Shown here: piece by piece, positions 1 to 8,892 of the stretch
Numbering within the stretch: position 1 is the stretch's first letter
Layout: each line of letters begins with the position of its first letter
NCBI RefSeq assembly: GCF_040611135.1
Contig: NZ_JBEXNL010000009.1
Location: 1-64,000 of the forward strand
Source of the DNA: Tsukamurella sp040611135
GTDB taxonomy: Bacteria > Actinomycetota > Actinomycetes > Mycobacteriales > Mycobacteriaceae
Reading direction: 5' to 3'
DNA: 64,000 bases
Notes under the pieces: generated by a model
Seen by the model: the letters and a program-made list of their open reading frames with translations, nothing else
Databases searched by the model: none
Told to the model about the DNA's origin: nothing
Translations under genes and position numbers: made by a program

Positions 1-886
1 TGACCCATGCCACACCGTTGGCGGTGGCCCTGCCGATGAGATTGCGGGCGATCTCCGCCGGCATGCTGCCGCCACCGTCGAGATGCACGGTGCCCAGCCG
101 GTCCCCGAGGAGGACCTCCGCCGAGACGGTGAGATTGACCGTGACCGGCTGCCCCTCCACCGCTTCCCGACCGGTCAACCGGGCGAACGCGGTGTCGGCC
201 ATGAGCTGCGGCCGGGTCCGTAGTTCCTGATCGTGCCCGACCTGGGTGTCGGCGTGCGTACGGAGCGCGGCGTACGCGCCGACCCCTTGCGCCATCGGCA
301 GCAGCAGCGACAACCGGGCCATCCCCTCCGGCAGGGGCCGCAAGGTGACGGTGCGGTCCTTCTCCGCCGCCGCGATCCGATCCACCGTCGCCTGCGCATC
401 CACGCGGTAGGCGACCTGCTGCACCGTCCCCGCCAACTGCTTGAGCCCCACCCCCGCCAACACCGCCGGATTCGCACAGAGCTCCTCGTCGGCGCGCTGT
501 CGGTCCGCGATGTCCACGTGACTCAGGCCCGCGAGCAGCGTCGGGATCGCCTCCGGGGACAGGTCACCGTCGTAGAGCCGGGCCCGGGTGTGCGGCATGT
601 ACCGCTCCAACTCCACCGCCCTGGCGACGAACCGCCCGGCGGTGTTCGGGGAGATGTGCAACGCCAGCGCGACCTCCGCGGCGACGCCCTGCTGCCACCG
701 ATCCTGCGGCACCCCCGCCGCCACCCGCTCACACACCCGCTGCCGCAGCAGATCCGCCGCCAGCGCGTACTGCTCCACAGCCAACCGGCACCGCCGGACC
801 TCACTCGAACGCAACCGATCCACCACATCCCCACCCGCAGCTGCATCAGGAGGCGGATCATCCTTTACTGCAATACTTTCGTCCAT
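1..886 (-). CDS. DUF222 / 13E12-repeat protein, C-terminus beyond window edge
   Basis: Reading the minus strand from ATG at 886 gives 295 uninterrupted codons to the window edge with no stop, so the gene is cut by the window and not broken. The protein starts MDESIAVKDD and has the helical, Ala/Arg-rich body of DUF222 (13E12 repeat) proteins, with segments such as ALHISPNTAGRFVARAVEL and YDGDLSPEAIPTLLAGLSHV. Members usually end in an HNH nuclease domain, which would lie outside the window. The family is multicopy in Mycobacteriales and its role is unclear (possible mobile or defence nuclease). Family call is firm; function is not. Confidence 0.85.
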   Translation of the reverse strand, partial: MDESIAVKDDPPPDAAAGGDVVDRLRSSEVRRCRLAVEQYALAADLLRQRVCERVAAGVPQDRWQQGVAAEVALALHISPNTAGRFVARAVELERYMPHTRARLYDGDLSPEAIPTLLAGLSHVDIADRQRADEELCANPAVLAGVGLKQLAGTVQQVAYRVDAQATVDRIAAAEKDRTVTLRPLPEGMARLSLLLPMAQGVGAYAALRTHADTQVGHDQELRTRPQLMADTAFARLTGREAVEGQPVTVNLTVSAEVLLGDRLGTVHLDGGGSMPAEIARNLIGRATANGVAWV

Positions 887-1030
887 ACCAGGACGCTACC
901 CGGACCCACTGACAAGTTTTCGAGATGCGGAGATATATCGAATAGATGTCCGGTGCGCGACTCCTTCGCCCCGCCGTTAGCACCGCAACACCCAGCACGG
1001 CGGGTGGCCACCCGAATAGATCAGTAGTTA

Positions 1031-1288
1031 CTAACCACTGGTCACAACACCCTGCTCGTCGGCGACCACGTCCAGCGGACGGCACGGGCACCACCCTCCG
1101 CGCGTCACCGGAGGCCGCGCCCGCTCGACGACGATCGATCCGTGCAGGGCCCCGTCCGAACCCCAGTGCAGGATGTCGTGCGTCCACGGCTCGAGCAGGA
1201 TCTGGCGCCGCTCGTACAGCTCGACATGGGTGCGACGGAGCTCGCCGAAACGTGCCCACATCTGCGTGAGGTGGTCGTGGAATCGCAT
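1031..1288 (-). CDS. Small conserved-looking hypothetical protein (85 aa)
   Basis: ATG at 1288, TAG at 1031. The N-terminal half is amphipathic and charged (MRFHDHLTQMWARFGELRRT), followed by a Trp/His-rich stretch (WTHDILHWGSDGALHGSIVV) and a Cys-containing tail. No signal peptide or membrane segment. No family recognised; the mixed composition and absence of low-complexity runs make it look like a real protein and not a shadow frame. It is transcribed toward the DUF222 gene, with 144 bases between them in which I see no clear motif. Confidence 0.55.
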   Translation of the reverse strand: MRFHDHLTQMWARFGELRRTHVELYERRQILLEPWTHDILHWGSDGALHGSIVVERARPPVTRGGWCPCRPLDVVADEQGVVTSG

Positions 1289-1453
1289 TGCTCACCCGCC
1301 TTTTCGCTCGAACCATCGTTCTCCACGATCTTGCGGGACCCGCGGGGCCAGGTCCAGCGAGTATTTCTACCGCCACCCGGTGGCGATACTGAACGGTTAC
1401 CCTGGGCGGCGTCCACCCAGACCGGGAACACCCCAGAACGGAGAAGACACACC

Positions 1454-1822
1454 ATGATCTGCACCAGGCCCCTCGCCGCCGCCGGATTCGCCGCACTCCT
1501 CGCCGCCGGGGGTTGCTCGAACGACGGGGCGCAGACCTCGCCGTCCGCGACCTCCACGACGGTCACCAACACCACTACCGCCCAACAGGATCCATCGCCG
1601 CGGACCGCTCAGCCGTCGGCAACGGTCACCGTGCAGCCGACGCGCCGAGCCCCGACCACGATCCCGAAGCCCCCGAAACCCACCGGACCGGGCAGCGAGT
1701 ACGACGTCCCGTGCACCGGCGGCCCGGGCGAGGGCACGATCTGCACCAACCCGAACCACGGCGCCGGCGACGATCCCTATGGAACCGGCAGCGTCGCACC
1801 GACTCCGTCGAAGCCGCGGTGA
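1454..1822 (+). CDS. Small secreted lipoprotein, Thr/Pro-rich
   Basis: ATG at 1454 follows a GGAGAAG ribosome site at 1440-1446. The 122-residue product has a short basic N-terminus, a hydrophobic core (LAAAGFAALLAAGG) and a lipobox-like Cys at residue 21, so it should be exported and lipidated. The mature part is a low-complexity Thr/Ser/Pro linker (residues 27-75), then a short module with two Cys (PCTGGPGEGTICTNPNHG) that could form a disulfide. No catalytic domain seen. Longer upstream starts in the same frame give non-signal sequence and were rejected. Confidence 0.75.
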   Translation: MICTRPLAAAGFAALLAAGGCSNDGAQTSPSATSTTVTNTTTAQQDPSPRTAQPSATVTVQPTRRAPTTIPKPPKPTGPGSEYDVPCTGGPGEGTICTNPNHGAGDDPYGTGSVAPTPSKPR

Positions 1823-1823
1823 G

Positions 1824-3134
1824 TCAGAGCGCCCGCAGCGCCGCCTTCGCCGCGTGCCACCCGACCATCCCGTGCACGCCCGGGCCGGGGGCCGCGGCGG
1901 CGGAGCAGAGGTACACCCGATCGGTGAGCCGGTAGGGATCGACCAGGGTGGGTCGGCGGACCAGCTGCGCGGGAATCGCAGCACCGGCGGCGATGTCGCC
2001 GCCGACGAGGTTGGCATTGCCCGCCTCCAGACCGGCCGGCCCCAGGGACCGGAGTTCGACGATGCGCTCCCGAACGCCCGGCGCGTGCCGCTCCACTTCG
2101 GCGATCACCGACTGCGTGAGGTCGCCCGGGAATCCGTTGGGGCAGTGCGCGTACATCGACACGGGCACCAGCGAACCGGCGCAGCGCGACGGGTCCGCCA
2201 GGTACTGCTGGGAGAGGATCATCACGGGGCGCTCCGGCATCCGGCCTCGGTTCACCATCAGCTCCTTGGCCGCGATCTCCCGCGCCGTGCCGCCCAGATG
2301 GACGAAGGCGGACCGTCGGAGATCCTCGTGCGCCCAGGGGATCCCACCGTCGACCACGAGGTCGACCTTGAACGCGGCGGCGCCGAACCGCCACCGTCGG
2401 ACACGGCGCCGCAGCCACCCCGGTGCGCGCTCCCCCACCAGGTTCCGCGCCGCGGGCAGGCCCGTGTCGAGGAGGACGAGGTCGGCGTCCGGTAGCGCCG
2501 TCACCCGCTCGCCCGTGCGGATCGTGCCGCCGTGCGCCAGCACGAGCGCGGCGAGCCCGTCGGAGATCTGCTGCGAACCGCCCAGCGGCACCGACCAGGG
2601 CCGCACGCCCGCCAGGATGTATCCGAGCGAACTCGTGAGCGGCAGGTGCTGGGGCACGATGCCGTGCGCGGCGACCCCGGCGAAGACGGCGCCGCCGACG
2701 CGGCCGAGCGCGGCGGCGGTCACCGCGGCCGGTAGCGCGAAGCGCGGCCCCCATCGAGTCGCGAGGACGGGGTGCCGCGGCACATCGGTCATCGGCGCGA
2801 AGAAGGCCGCCATCACCTCGGGCCCGCAGTCCGGCACGTCCGCGAGCGTGCCCACCGCGTCGGCCGGGTCGGGCGAGAGCGGGTGCGCCACGTCGATCTC
2901 CGCCGTGCCCCACGCGATGTCGAGCCCCACGTCCCGGAGCGCGGGCGAGGCGTACGCGAGGGGATGCCCCGTCGAGAACCGATCGACGACGGTCCCGGCC
3001 ATCCGATCGGACCTGCAGGCGCCGCCGAGTGTCGCCTCGGCCTCGAGCACCGTCACCTCGAGCCCCGCGCGGGCCAGGTAGGCGGCGGCCGTGAGCCCGT
3101 TGGGTCCGGATCCGACGACGACGGCGGTGGTCAT
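1824..3134 (-). CDS. FAD-dependent oxidoreductase, phytoene desaturase/amine oxidase-like
   Basis: 436 aa. The N-terminus carries the dinucleotide-binding motif VVVGSGPNGLTAA (residues 5-17) followed by the acidic ribose-binding end VTVLEAE, as in CrtI-type carotenoid desaturases and related NAD(P)/FAD proteins. A C-terminal FAD motif is present in GPGVHGMVGWHAAKAAL. The gene is convergent with the lipoprotein gene, with one base between stops. Actinobacterial proteins of this type are often annotated phytoene dehydrogenase-like but are not linked to carotenoid genes here, so the substrate is unknown. Confidence 0.8.
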   Translation of the reverse strand: MTTAVVVGSGPNGLTAAAYLARAGLEVTVLEAEATLGGACRSDRMAGTVVDRFSTGHPLAYASPALRDVGLDIAWGTAEIDVAHPLSPDPADAVGTLADVPDCGPEVMAAFFAPMTDVPRHPVLATRWGPRFALPAAVTAAALGRVGGAVFAGVAAHGIVPQHLPLTSSLGYILAGVRPWSVPLGGSQQISDGLAALVLAHGGTIRTGERVTALPDADLVLLDTGLPAARNLVGERAPGWLRRRVRRWRFGAAAFKVDLVVDGGIPWAHEDLRRSAFVHLGGTAREIAAKELMVNRGRMPERPVMILSQQYLADPSRCAGSLVPVSMYAHCPNGFPGDLTQSVIAEVERHAPGVRERIVELRSLGPAGLEAGNANLVGGDIAAGAAIPAQLVRRPTLVDPYRLTDRVYLCSAAAAPGPGVHGMVGWHAAKAALRAL

Positions 3135-3168
3135 GCCGCCAGGCTACGCGCGACCGGCTCCGCCCAGG

Positions 3169-4209
3169 TCAGAGCGGACTCACCCGCAGGAGGGACTTCA
3201 CCTGCTTCTGTTCGGCCATCGCGCGGTACCCGGCCACGACGCCGCCGAGGTCGGACTCCCACGTGAACACCCGTCCGGGATCGATGGTGCCGTCCAGCAC
3301 GTCGGGCAGCAGCTCGGGCAGGTAGACGGGGACCTGGCACGGCCCGCCGCGCCATCCGACGTTCCGCCAGAACGCCTCCCGGACGGGCGGATCCAGGTCG
3401 TCGGAGATCCCGACGAGCCCGACCATCGAGCCGGGCCTGGCGATCCGGAAGGCGGTGTCGACGGCCTGCGCGGTGCCGACGCACTCCAGCGTCGCGTCCA
3501 CCCCCACGCCGCCGGTCATCTCGAGCACCCGCTCAGTGGCTTCGTCGCCGCGCTCCGCCACCAGGTCGGTGGCGCCGAACTCCGTGGCCAGCGCCTGCCG
3601 CACCGGCGAGCTGCTCAGCGCGATGATCCGCTCGGCGCCCAGCCGTTTCGCGGACAGGACGCCCAGCAGGCCCACGGCACCGTCGCCCACCACGGCGACG
3701 GTGTGCCCCGGCCGCACCCCGGCGCACACCGCGGCGTGGTGCCCTGTGCACAGCACGTCCGACAGCGTGAGCAGGGACTTGAGCAGGGCATCGTCGTGCC
3801 CCGTGCCCGGAACGGCGTGCAGGCTCCGGTCGGCGAAGGGCACACGCATGGCCTCGCCCTGGCCACCGTCGTTGGTGCCGTTTCCGAACGTCGCGCCCCG
3901 GACACAGGCGAAAGGGGTGCCGCCCAGGCAGTGTGCGCACTCCCCGCAATGGAACTGCAGCGGCACCACCACCAGATCCCCGGGGCGCACGGAGGTCACC
4001 TCCGCGCCCGTGTCCTCGACCACCCCGATCGCCTCGTGGCCGATCGAGCCCACGGCGTGCGGACGCTTCCCGCGGTAGTAGGTCAGGTCCGAGCCGCACA
4101 CGCACGACAGCACGACCCGCACCACCGCGTCCGTGGGGAGTTGCAGCGCCGCGTCGGGCCGCTGTCCCAGCTCGATGGCACCCGATTCGGTGTACACAGC
4201 AGCACGCAC
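3169..4209 (-). CDS. Zinc-dependent alcohol dehydrogenase (MDR family)
   Basis: Medium-chain dehydrogenase with catalytic zinc ligands C38 and the GHE pair at 58-59, and a structural zinc site of four Cys (C88, C91, C94, C102). The Rossmann segment VAVVGDGAVGLLGVL follows. It should oxidise an alcohol or reduce an aldehyde/ketone with NAD(P). Of two in-frame GTG codons (4215 and 4209), the second is chosen because a GAGGA ribosome site directly abuts the first. An AT-rich perfect palindrome at 4225-4236 sits just upstream, so the gene may belong to the regulon that includes the catabolic genes further right. Confidence 0.85.
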   Translation of the reverse strand: MRAAVYTESGAIELGQRPDAALQLPTDAVVRVVLSCVCGSDLTYYRGKRPHAVGSIGHEAIGVVEDTGAEVTSVRPGDLVVVPLQFHCGECAHCLGGTPFACVRGATFGNGTNDGGQGEAMRVPFADRSLHAVPGTGHDDALLKSLLTLSDVLCTGHHAAVCAGVRPGHTVAVVGDGAVGLLGVLSAKRLGAERIIALSSSPVRQALATEFGATDLVAERGDEATERVLEMTGGVGVDATLECVGTAQAVDTAFRIARPGSMVGLVGISDDLDPPVREAFWRNVGWRGGPCQVPVYLPELLPDVLDGTIDPGRVFTWESDLGGVVAGYRAMAEQKQVKSLLRVSPL

Positions 4210-4224
4210 GGCCACTCCTCACAA

Positions 4225-4236
4225 ATAATATATTAT
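4225..4236. promoter_or_regulatory. AT-rich perfect palindrome between adh and dapC
   Basis: ATAATATATTAT is its own reverse complement and stands out in DNA of about 70% GC. It lies about 15 bases upstream of the alcohol dehydrogenase start and about 55 upstream of dapC, in a divergent promoter. It resembles elements at 23731, 31591 and 56577. It could be an operator, a -10 region, or both. Confidence 0.5.
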
Positions 4237-4289
4237 CGAGGTCAGTACATCACGGACTCGGCACCGCCGAGGCGATACAGTCGTCTTTC

Positions 4290-5447
4290 ATGCGCACCGT
4301 CGGACGCCTCCAGCCCTTCACGTCGACGATCTTCGCGGAGATCTCGGCGCTCGCCGCCGAGACCGGCGCCGTCAACCTGGGGCAGGGGTTCCCGGACACG
4401 GACGGCCCGGCCGGGATGCTCGCGGCCGCGAAGGCGGCGATCGACGGCGGCATGAACCAGTACCCGCCGGGCGACGGCCTGCCCGAGCTCCGTCGGGCCG
4501 TGTCCGCGCAGGTCGAGCGCGAGTACGGCCTGCACTACGACCCGGACGGCGAGGTGCTGGTCACCGTCGGCGCCTCCGAGGGGATCGCGGCCGCCGTGCT
4601 GGGCCTGGTCGAACCGGGCCAGGAGGTGATCCTGATCGAGCCCTTCTACGACTCCTACGCCGCGACGGTGGCGATGGCCGGCGCGACCCGGGTCGTGGTG
4701 CCGCTCGTCGACGACGGCGGCCGTTACCGCCTCGATCCGGCGATGCTCCGGGCCGCGGTCACGGACCGGACCGCGGCGATCATCGTCAACTCCCCGCACA
4801 ACCCGACGGGCACCGTTCTCGCCGACGACGACCTGCGCCTGATCGCCGACCTGTGTGTCGAGCGGGACCTGCTGTGCTTCACCGACGAGGTCTACGAGTA
4901 CCTGCTCTTCGACGGCCGGGTGCACCGCCCGCTCGCCGCCTTCGAGGGCATGCGGGAGCGCACGGTCCGGATCTCGGGCGCCGCCAAGGCCTTCAACGTG
5001 ACGGGGTGGAAGGTCGGCTGGATCACCGCCCCGCGCGAGCTCGCCGACGCCTGCCGCTCCGCCAAGCAGTGGCTCACCTTCACGGGCGCCACCCCGCTGC
5101 AGCACGCGGTCGCGCACGCGCTCGACAACGAGTCCTCGTGGCTCGAGAAGCTCGCCCCCACACTGCAGGACAGCCGCGACCTGCTCACCGCCTCGCTCGT
5201 CGAGGCCGGCTTCACGGTGCACCCGTCGGAGGGCACGTACTTCGTCGTGGCCGACGCGCGGGCCCTCGGCTACGACGATGCCGCCGCCCTCGCCCGGGAA
5301 CTGCCCGGCCGCATCGGTGTGGCCGCGGTTCCGGTCAGCGCGCTCGCCGACGACCAGGCCCGCTGGGGGCACCTCCTGCGCTTCGCGTTCGCCAAGCGCG
5401 AGGAGGTGCTGGCCGAGGGGGCCCGACGTCTCCGGGCTCTCACCTAG
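4290..5447 (+). CDS. dapC: PLP-dependent aminotransferase, probable N-succinyldiaminopimelate aminotransferase
   Basis: 385 aa fold-type I class I/II aminotransferase. Visible marks are NLGQGFPDTDGP, the NSPHNPTG loop (N171), the cofactor-binding D199 in FTDEVYEY, and the Schiff-base lysine K233 in SGAAKAFNVTGW. The sequence closely follows mycobacterial Rv0858c (DapC) as I remember it, which transfers an amino group to N-succinyl-2-amino-6-ketopimelate in lysine and peptidoglycan precursor synthesis. ATG at 4290 is the start that gives the typical N-terminus. A kynurenine-type aminotransferase is the main alternative. Confidence 0.8.
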   Translation: MRTVGRLQPFTSTIFAEISALAAETGAVNLGQGFPDTDGPAGMLAAAKAAIDGGMNQYPPGDGLPELRRAVSAQVEREYGLHYDPDGEVLVTVGASEGIAAAVLGLVEPGQEVILIEPFYDSYAATVAMAGATRVVVPLVDDGGRYRLDPAMLRAAVTDRTAAIIVNSPHNPTGTVLADDDLRLIADLCVERDLLCFTDEVYEYLLFDGRVHRPLAAFEGMRERTVRISGAAKAFNVTGWKVGWITAPRELADACRSAKQWLTFTGATPLQHAVAHALDNESSWLEKLAPTLQDSRDLLTASLVEAGFTVHPSEGTYFVVADARALGYDDAAALARELPGRIGVAAVPVSALADDQARWGHLLRFAFAKREEVLAEGARRLRALT

Positions 5448-5451
5448 GTGG

Positions 5452-6447
5452 TCAGAACACCTGGGAGAACGCGGGGATCACCTCGCGCTCGAAGAGTTCG
5501 AGCCCCGAGGTGTCGTAGGCGATCTCGGGGAAGTAGCAGATGGCGTAGGTCATCCCCTCCGCCTCGAGCCGCTTCAGGTTCGCGACGATCTCGGCGGGCG
5601 TCCCCACCCCCGGCATGCCGAGGAAGCTGCCCATCGTGGCGTCGACCGCCGCCTCGGGCACGTGCTGGAGCAGCCGATTGCGGGTCTCGTCGAGCCGGGT
5701 CTGCACGTCGCGGGCGGCCTCGCCGATCGCGATGTTGTAGTTCGAGGACCGGGTGATGGCATCGAAGTCGCGGCCGAGATCGGCGCAGTGGCGCCGCAGC
5801 ACCTCCGACTTGTGCGCGAACCCTTCGAAGGTGCCGTCGAAGTTGGTGTACTGCGCGTACTTCGCGGCGATCCGCAGTGTCTTCTTCTCACCGCCGCCGG
5901 CGACCCACAGCGGAATGCCCCCGTCCTGCACGGGACGGGGCTCGCAGATCGCACCGTCGACCTGGTAGTACTTCCCGTCGAGCGTGGCGGCCCCCTCGGT
6001 CCACGCCTGGCGCATGATCTGCACGCCCTCGTCGAGGCGGCCGAGCCGCTCGCCCGCCGACGGGAAGCCGTAGCCGTAGGCGCGCCACTCGTGCTCGTAC
6101 CAGCCGCCGCCGATCCCCATCTGCGTGCGGCCGCCGGAGATCAGGTCGACCGTGGCGGCCACCTTCGCCAGGTACGCGGGGTTGCGATAGCTCATCGCCG
6201 TGCACATCTGGCCGAGCTTCACGCGCTCGGTCGTCGCGGCGAGGGCGGCCATCAGCGACCACGCCTCGTGCGTCGCCTCGTGGCTCGGGACCGGGGTGGT
6301 GTGGAAGTGGTCGTACACCCACACCGAGTCCCAGGGCCCGGCGTCGGCGCGCTGGGCGAGGCCGTTCATGACGGACCAGTGGTCCGCCGGATCGATGCCG
6401 ACGAGGTCGAAACGCCAGCCTTGCGGGAGGAAGAGTCCGAATCGCAC
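5452..6447 (-). CDS. LLM-class F420-dependent oxidoreductase
   Basis: 331 aa luciferase-like monooxygenase fold starting from GTG at 6447. Typical segments are MRFGLFLPQG, DSVWVYDHFH, the conserved LAATTERVKLGQMC and RTQMGIGGGWYEHEW. Actinobacterial members with this pattern use reduced F420 or FMN to act on unknown substrates. It converges with dapC, with four bases between stop codons and no hairpin terminator visible. No neighbour suggests a pathway. Confidence 0.85.
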   Translation of the reverse strand: MRFGLFLPQGWRFDLVGIDPADHWSVMNGLAQRADAGPWDSVWVYDHFHTTPVPSHEATHEAWSLMAALAATTERVKLGQMCTAMSYRNPAYLAKVAATVDLISGGRTQMGIGGGWYEHEWRAYGYGFPSAGERLGRLDEGVQIMRQAWTEGAATLDGKYYQVDGAICEPRPVQDGGIPLWVAGGGEKKTLRIAAKYAQYTNFDGTFEGFAHKSEVLRRHCADLGRDFDAITRSSNYNIAIGEAARDVQTRLDETRNRLLQHVPEAAVDATMGSFLGMPGVGTPAEIVANLKRLEAEGMTYAICYFPEIAYDTSGLELFEREVIPAFSQVF

Positions 6448-6508
6448 GCCTCCAACCCTACGGAGATCGCGCCGGACTTGTCAGGGGGACCTCGTATCGT
6501 CTCAGGCG

Positions 6509-7102
6509 ATGCAGGATTCGCTGTTCGACGATGCCGTACCGCTGGCCCCGCACCGTCGGGACCTGGCCGGCGGTGCGTGGCTCGACGTGCGCGCGGCGTG
6601 GCAGTCGGAGCCCGACGAACTCTTCGAGGCCCTGGGCCGCGACGTGCCGTGGGTCGAGGAGAAGCGCCGCATGTACGAGCGCACGCTGCCCGTGCCGCGG
6701 TTGCTGCGCTACTACGGAGACGAGGCGCCGCTCCCCCATCCCGAGCTGGCTCGTATCCGGGACCGGCTCACCGAGCTGTACTGGGACGATCTGCACGAGC
6801 CCTTCACCTCCGTCGGGCTGTGCCTCTACCGCGACGGCGCGGATTCCGTGGCCTGGCACGGCGACACGATCGGCCGCGGCGCCACGCACGACACCATCGT
6901 CGCCATCGTCTCCCTCGGCGCCACCCGCCCCTTCCTGATGCGGCCGCGCGGCGGCGGCGCCAGCACGAAGCTGTCGATCGGCCACGGCGACCTCCTCGCG
7001 ATGGGCGGCTCCGCACAGCGCACCTGGGAGCACGCGGTACCGAAGGTCCCGCACGCCGGGCCGCGCATCAGCGTGCAGTTCCGGGTGGCCGGGGTCCGCT
7101 GA
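6509..7102 (+). CDS. AlkB-like 2-oxoglutarate/Fe(II) dioxygenase
   Basis: 197 aa. The iron triad is visible: H117 and D119 in AWHGDTIGR and H175 in TWEHAVPK; R186 in PRISVQFR should bind 2-oxoglutarate. This matches the AlkB family, which repairs N-methylated bases by oxidative demethylation. ATG at 6509 is preceded by AGGGGGA at 6482-6488 with a rather long gap. Earlier in-frame starts would run back into the opposite-strand LLM gene. DNA, RNA or another substrate cannot be told from sequence. Confidence 0.85.
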   Translation: MQDSLFDDAVPLAPHRRDLAGGAWLDVRAAWQSEPDELFEALGRDVPWVEEKRRMYERTLPVPRLLRYYGDEAPLPHPELARIRDRLTELYWDDLHEPFTSVGLCLYRDGADSVAWHGDTIGRGATHDTIVAIVSLGATRPFLMRPRGGGASTKLSIGHGDLLAMGGSAQRTWEHAVPKVPHAGPRISVQFRVAGVR

Positions 7103-7105
7103 CCC

Positions 7106-7120
7106 ACTGGTCATGACCTG
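7106..7120. promoter_or_regulatory. DasR/NagR-type (dre-like) operator
   Basis: ACTGGTCATGACCTG contains the perfect palindrome GGTCATGACC at 7109-7118 and lies 19 bases before the GntR start. It matches 13 of 15 bases of the site at 11964-11978 in the PTS promoter, and resembles the known Streptomyces DasR dre consensus (ACTGGTCTAGACCACT). Likely autoregulatory site. Confidence 0.7.
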
Positions 7121-7138
7121 GTGTGACAAGATGAGGTC

Positions 7139-7864
7139 ATGATCGCGGACGGCCCGATTCCGAAACACGAGCAATTGCGGGCGCTCCTCGAGCAACGCTG
7201 CGCCGAGAGCCTCGCGCCGGGCGCGGCGCTCCCCAGCGAGCGCCAGCTGTGCGAGGAGTACGGGGTCTCGCGGATCACGGTGCGTGAGGCGCTGCGCCAG
7301 CTCGTCGCCGAGGGCACGCTGGTCCGGATCCGCGGCAAGGGCACGTTCGTCGCGGACCGTCCCGCCCGCTCGCAGCTGCACCTCGCGTCGTTCCACGACG
7401 ACATGCGGCGGCTGGGCCGCTCACCGTCGACGGTGGTCCTGCAGACGGAGCTGCGGGTCCCGCCCCCGTCGACGACGGCGGCACTGCGGATCCGAGCCGC
7501 GGACAAGGCCTTCCACGTCAGGCGGCTGCGGCTCGCCGACGGGGTTCCCATCTCGATCGACGACGCCTGGTACCCGCAGGCCGTCGCACCCCAGATGGAC
7601 GCGCACGACCTCACGCGGTCGATCTACGACCTCCTGCGCACCGAGTACGGGCACCCCATCGATCGCGCCGAGCAATCCATCGGGGCTATCTCCGCCGACG
7701 GCGAGCTCGCCCGCCTGCTCGGAGTGCCCTCGGGCGCACCGATCCTGGCCTTCGATCGCGTCTCCTTCTCCGGTGAGACGCGCGTGGAGCACAGCTATTC
7801 CTGGTATCGCTCCGACCGCTACCAGGTCCAGATGACGGTGACCGAGGCCGGCGGCGCGCGCTGA
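7139..7864 (+). CDS. GntR-family regulator, HutC/UTRA type (DasR/NagR-like)
   Basis: 241 aa. Residues 1-75 form the GntR winged helix (LPSERQLCEEYGVSRITVREALRQL, then wing LVRIRGKGTFVAD). Residues 100-235 form a UTRA ligand-binding domain as in DasR, NagR and HutC. The palindrome in its promoter recurs in front of the PTS EIIB/EIIC genes at 12 kb, so the likely effector is an amino-sugar phosphate such as GlcN-6-P or GlcNAc-6-P, and the likely role is control of GlcNAc uptake and use. Effector identity is inferred from the operator match. Confidence 0.8.
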   Translation: MIADGPIPKHEQLRALLEQRCAESLAPGAALPSERQLCEEYGVSRITVREALRQLVAEGTLVRIRGKGTFVADRPARSQLHLASFHDDMRRLGRSPSTVVLQTELRVPPPSTTAALRIRAADKAFHVRRLRLADGVPISIDDAWYPQAVAPQMDAHDLTRSIYDLLRTEYGHPIDRAEQSIGAISADGELARLLGVPSGAPILAFDRVSFSGETRVEHSYSWYRSDRYQVQMTVTEAGGAR

Positions 7865-7872
7865 ACGTCCCG

Positions 7873-8883
7873 TCAGATGGCCTCGTACTGCGGCTCGCCC
7901 CGGAACCGCGAGGCGCGGCCGCCGATCCCGAGCGCCGACCACACCCGACGCGACACCGGGTTCATCAGTCCGATGCGCTCGGCCAGCGCGCGGACGTCGC
8001 CGAAGACCTCGGCGCGCATGCGACGCGTCGCGGGATCACGCCAGAAGATCTCCGTGCGCACCTCGTCCGGCACGTCGAAGGTCTCCCAGAACTGCTTGGG
8101 CGGCACCATGATCACGTTGTTGAGCGACCACATGATCAGCGGCGCGACGACGGAGAGGATCCCCCGCTGCACGCGGCTCATCTTCGGCACCTGGTACTCG
8201 AGGAGCTGGTGCGCGAACGAGATGTGGCGCGCCTCCTCCGCGACATGGATCGCGATGATCGCGGTCATCGCCGGGTGCTGGGTGTCCGCCGCGCGCAGCT
8301 GATGCTTCTGCATGTGGTCGATCGGCTCCTCGCCGCCGAGCACGCCCACGAAGAAGCCGGGCGGCGCCCAGACCGCGGCGCGGGTCAGGCGCGGCATCAC
8401 GGCGCGGAACCAGCGCGGCGCACCGGGCACGTTCTGGCCGGTCCGGTTGACGAACTCCTGGAACATGAGCGTGTGGTTGCACTCCTCGCGGGCCTCGTGC
8501 GTGGCGTAGCGGAACTCCGGGGAGCCGTTGCGCTGCACGAACGAGTACTGCATCAGCGCGGCGATGAGCACCTGCTCGAACTGCATGCCCGCCTTGACCA
8601 GGTTCGCCTGCCGCCAGACGCCCATGGCGATCCGCTTCTCCAGGGGCTGCGCCTGATACCAGGGACTCCTGCCGATGTAGTCGAGCTCGGGGTGCAGCAC
8701 CCACCGCCGGTCCGCGGGGTCGATCGCGAGCTCCGGAGAATCCCAGGCGATGTCCAGGTAGGGGTCGAAATTGCGCTCGACCGACGCGTTCGACAGGTCC
8801 GACAACGTCCGGTGAAAATCGGCGCGCGGGGCGCTGATGCGCGCACCCCGGGCATCCGTGTGGGCCACGTCAACCATGATCAC
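7873..8883 (-). CDS. AurF-like diiron oxygenase
   Basis: 336 aa all-helical protein with the ligand pattern of AurF, the p-aminobenzoate N-oxygenase: E103 in QFEQVL, E134 and H137 in AREECNH, E185 or E186 in LGGEEPIDH, and H213, E217 and H220 in IHVAEEARH. The H-x3-E-x2-H spacing matches AurF exactly. It probably oxidises an organic substrate with two iron ions and oxygen; the substrate is unknown. Methionines 1 and 3 are both possible starts. A strong inverted repeat just upstream (8893-8917) suggests a dedicated repressor, not encoded next to it. Confidence 0.8.
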   Translation of the reverse strand: MIMVDVAHTDARGARISAPRADFHRTLSDLSNASVERNFDPYLDIAWDSPELAIDPADRRWVLHPELDYIGRSPWYQAQPLEKRIAMGVWRQANLVKAGMQFEQVLIAALMQYSFVQRNGSPEFRYATHEAREECNHTLMFQEFVNRTGQNVPGAPRWFRAVMPRLTRAAVWAPPGFFVGVLGGEEPIDHMQKHQLRAADTQHPAMTAIIAIHVAEEARHISFAHQLLEYQVPKMSRVQRGILSVVAPLIMWSLNNVIMVPPKQFWETFDVPDEVRTEIFWRDPATRRMRAEVFGDVRALAERIGLMNPVSRRVWSALGIGGRASRFRGEPQYEAI

Positions 8884-8892
8884 CTCATGAAA

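Noticed and set aside
1031..1060. Possible third DasR-like site (CACTGGTCACAACACC)
   Set aside because: Only the left half matches; the right half lacks the ACCTG/ACCA arm and the place is a gene 3' end.
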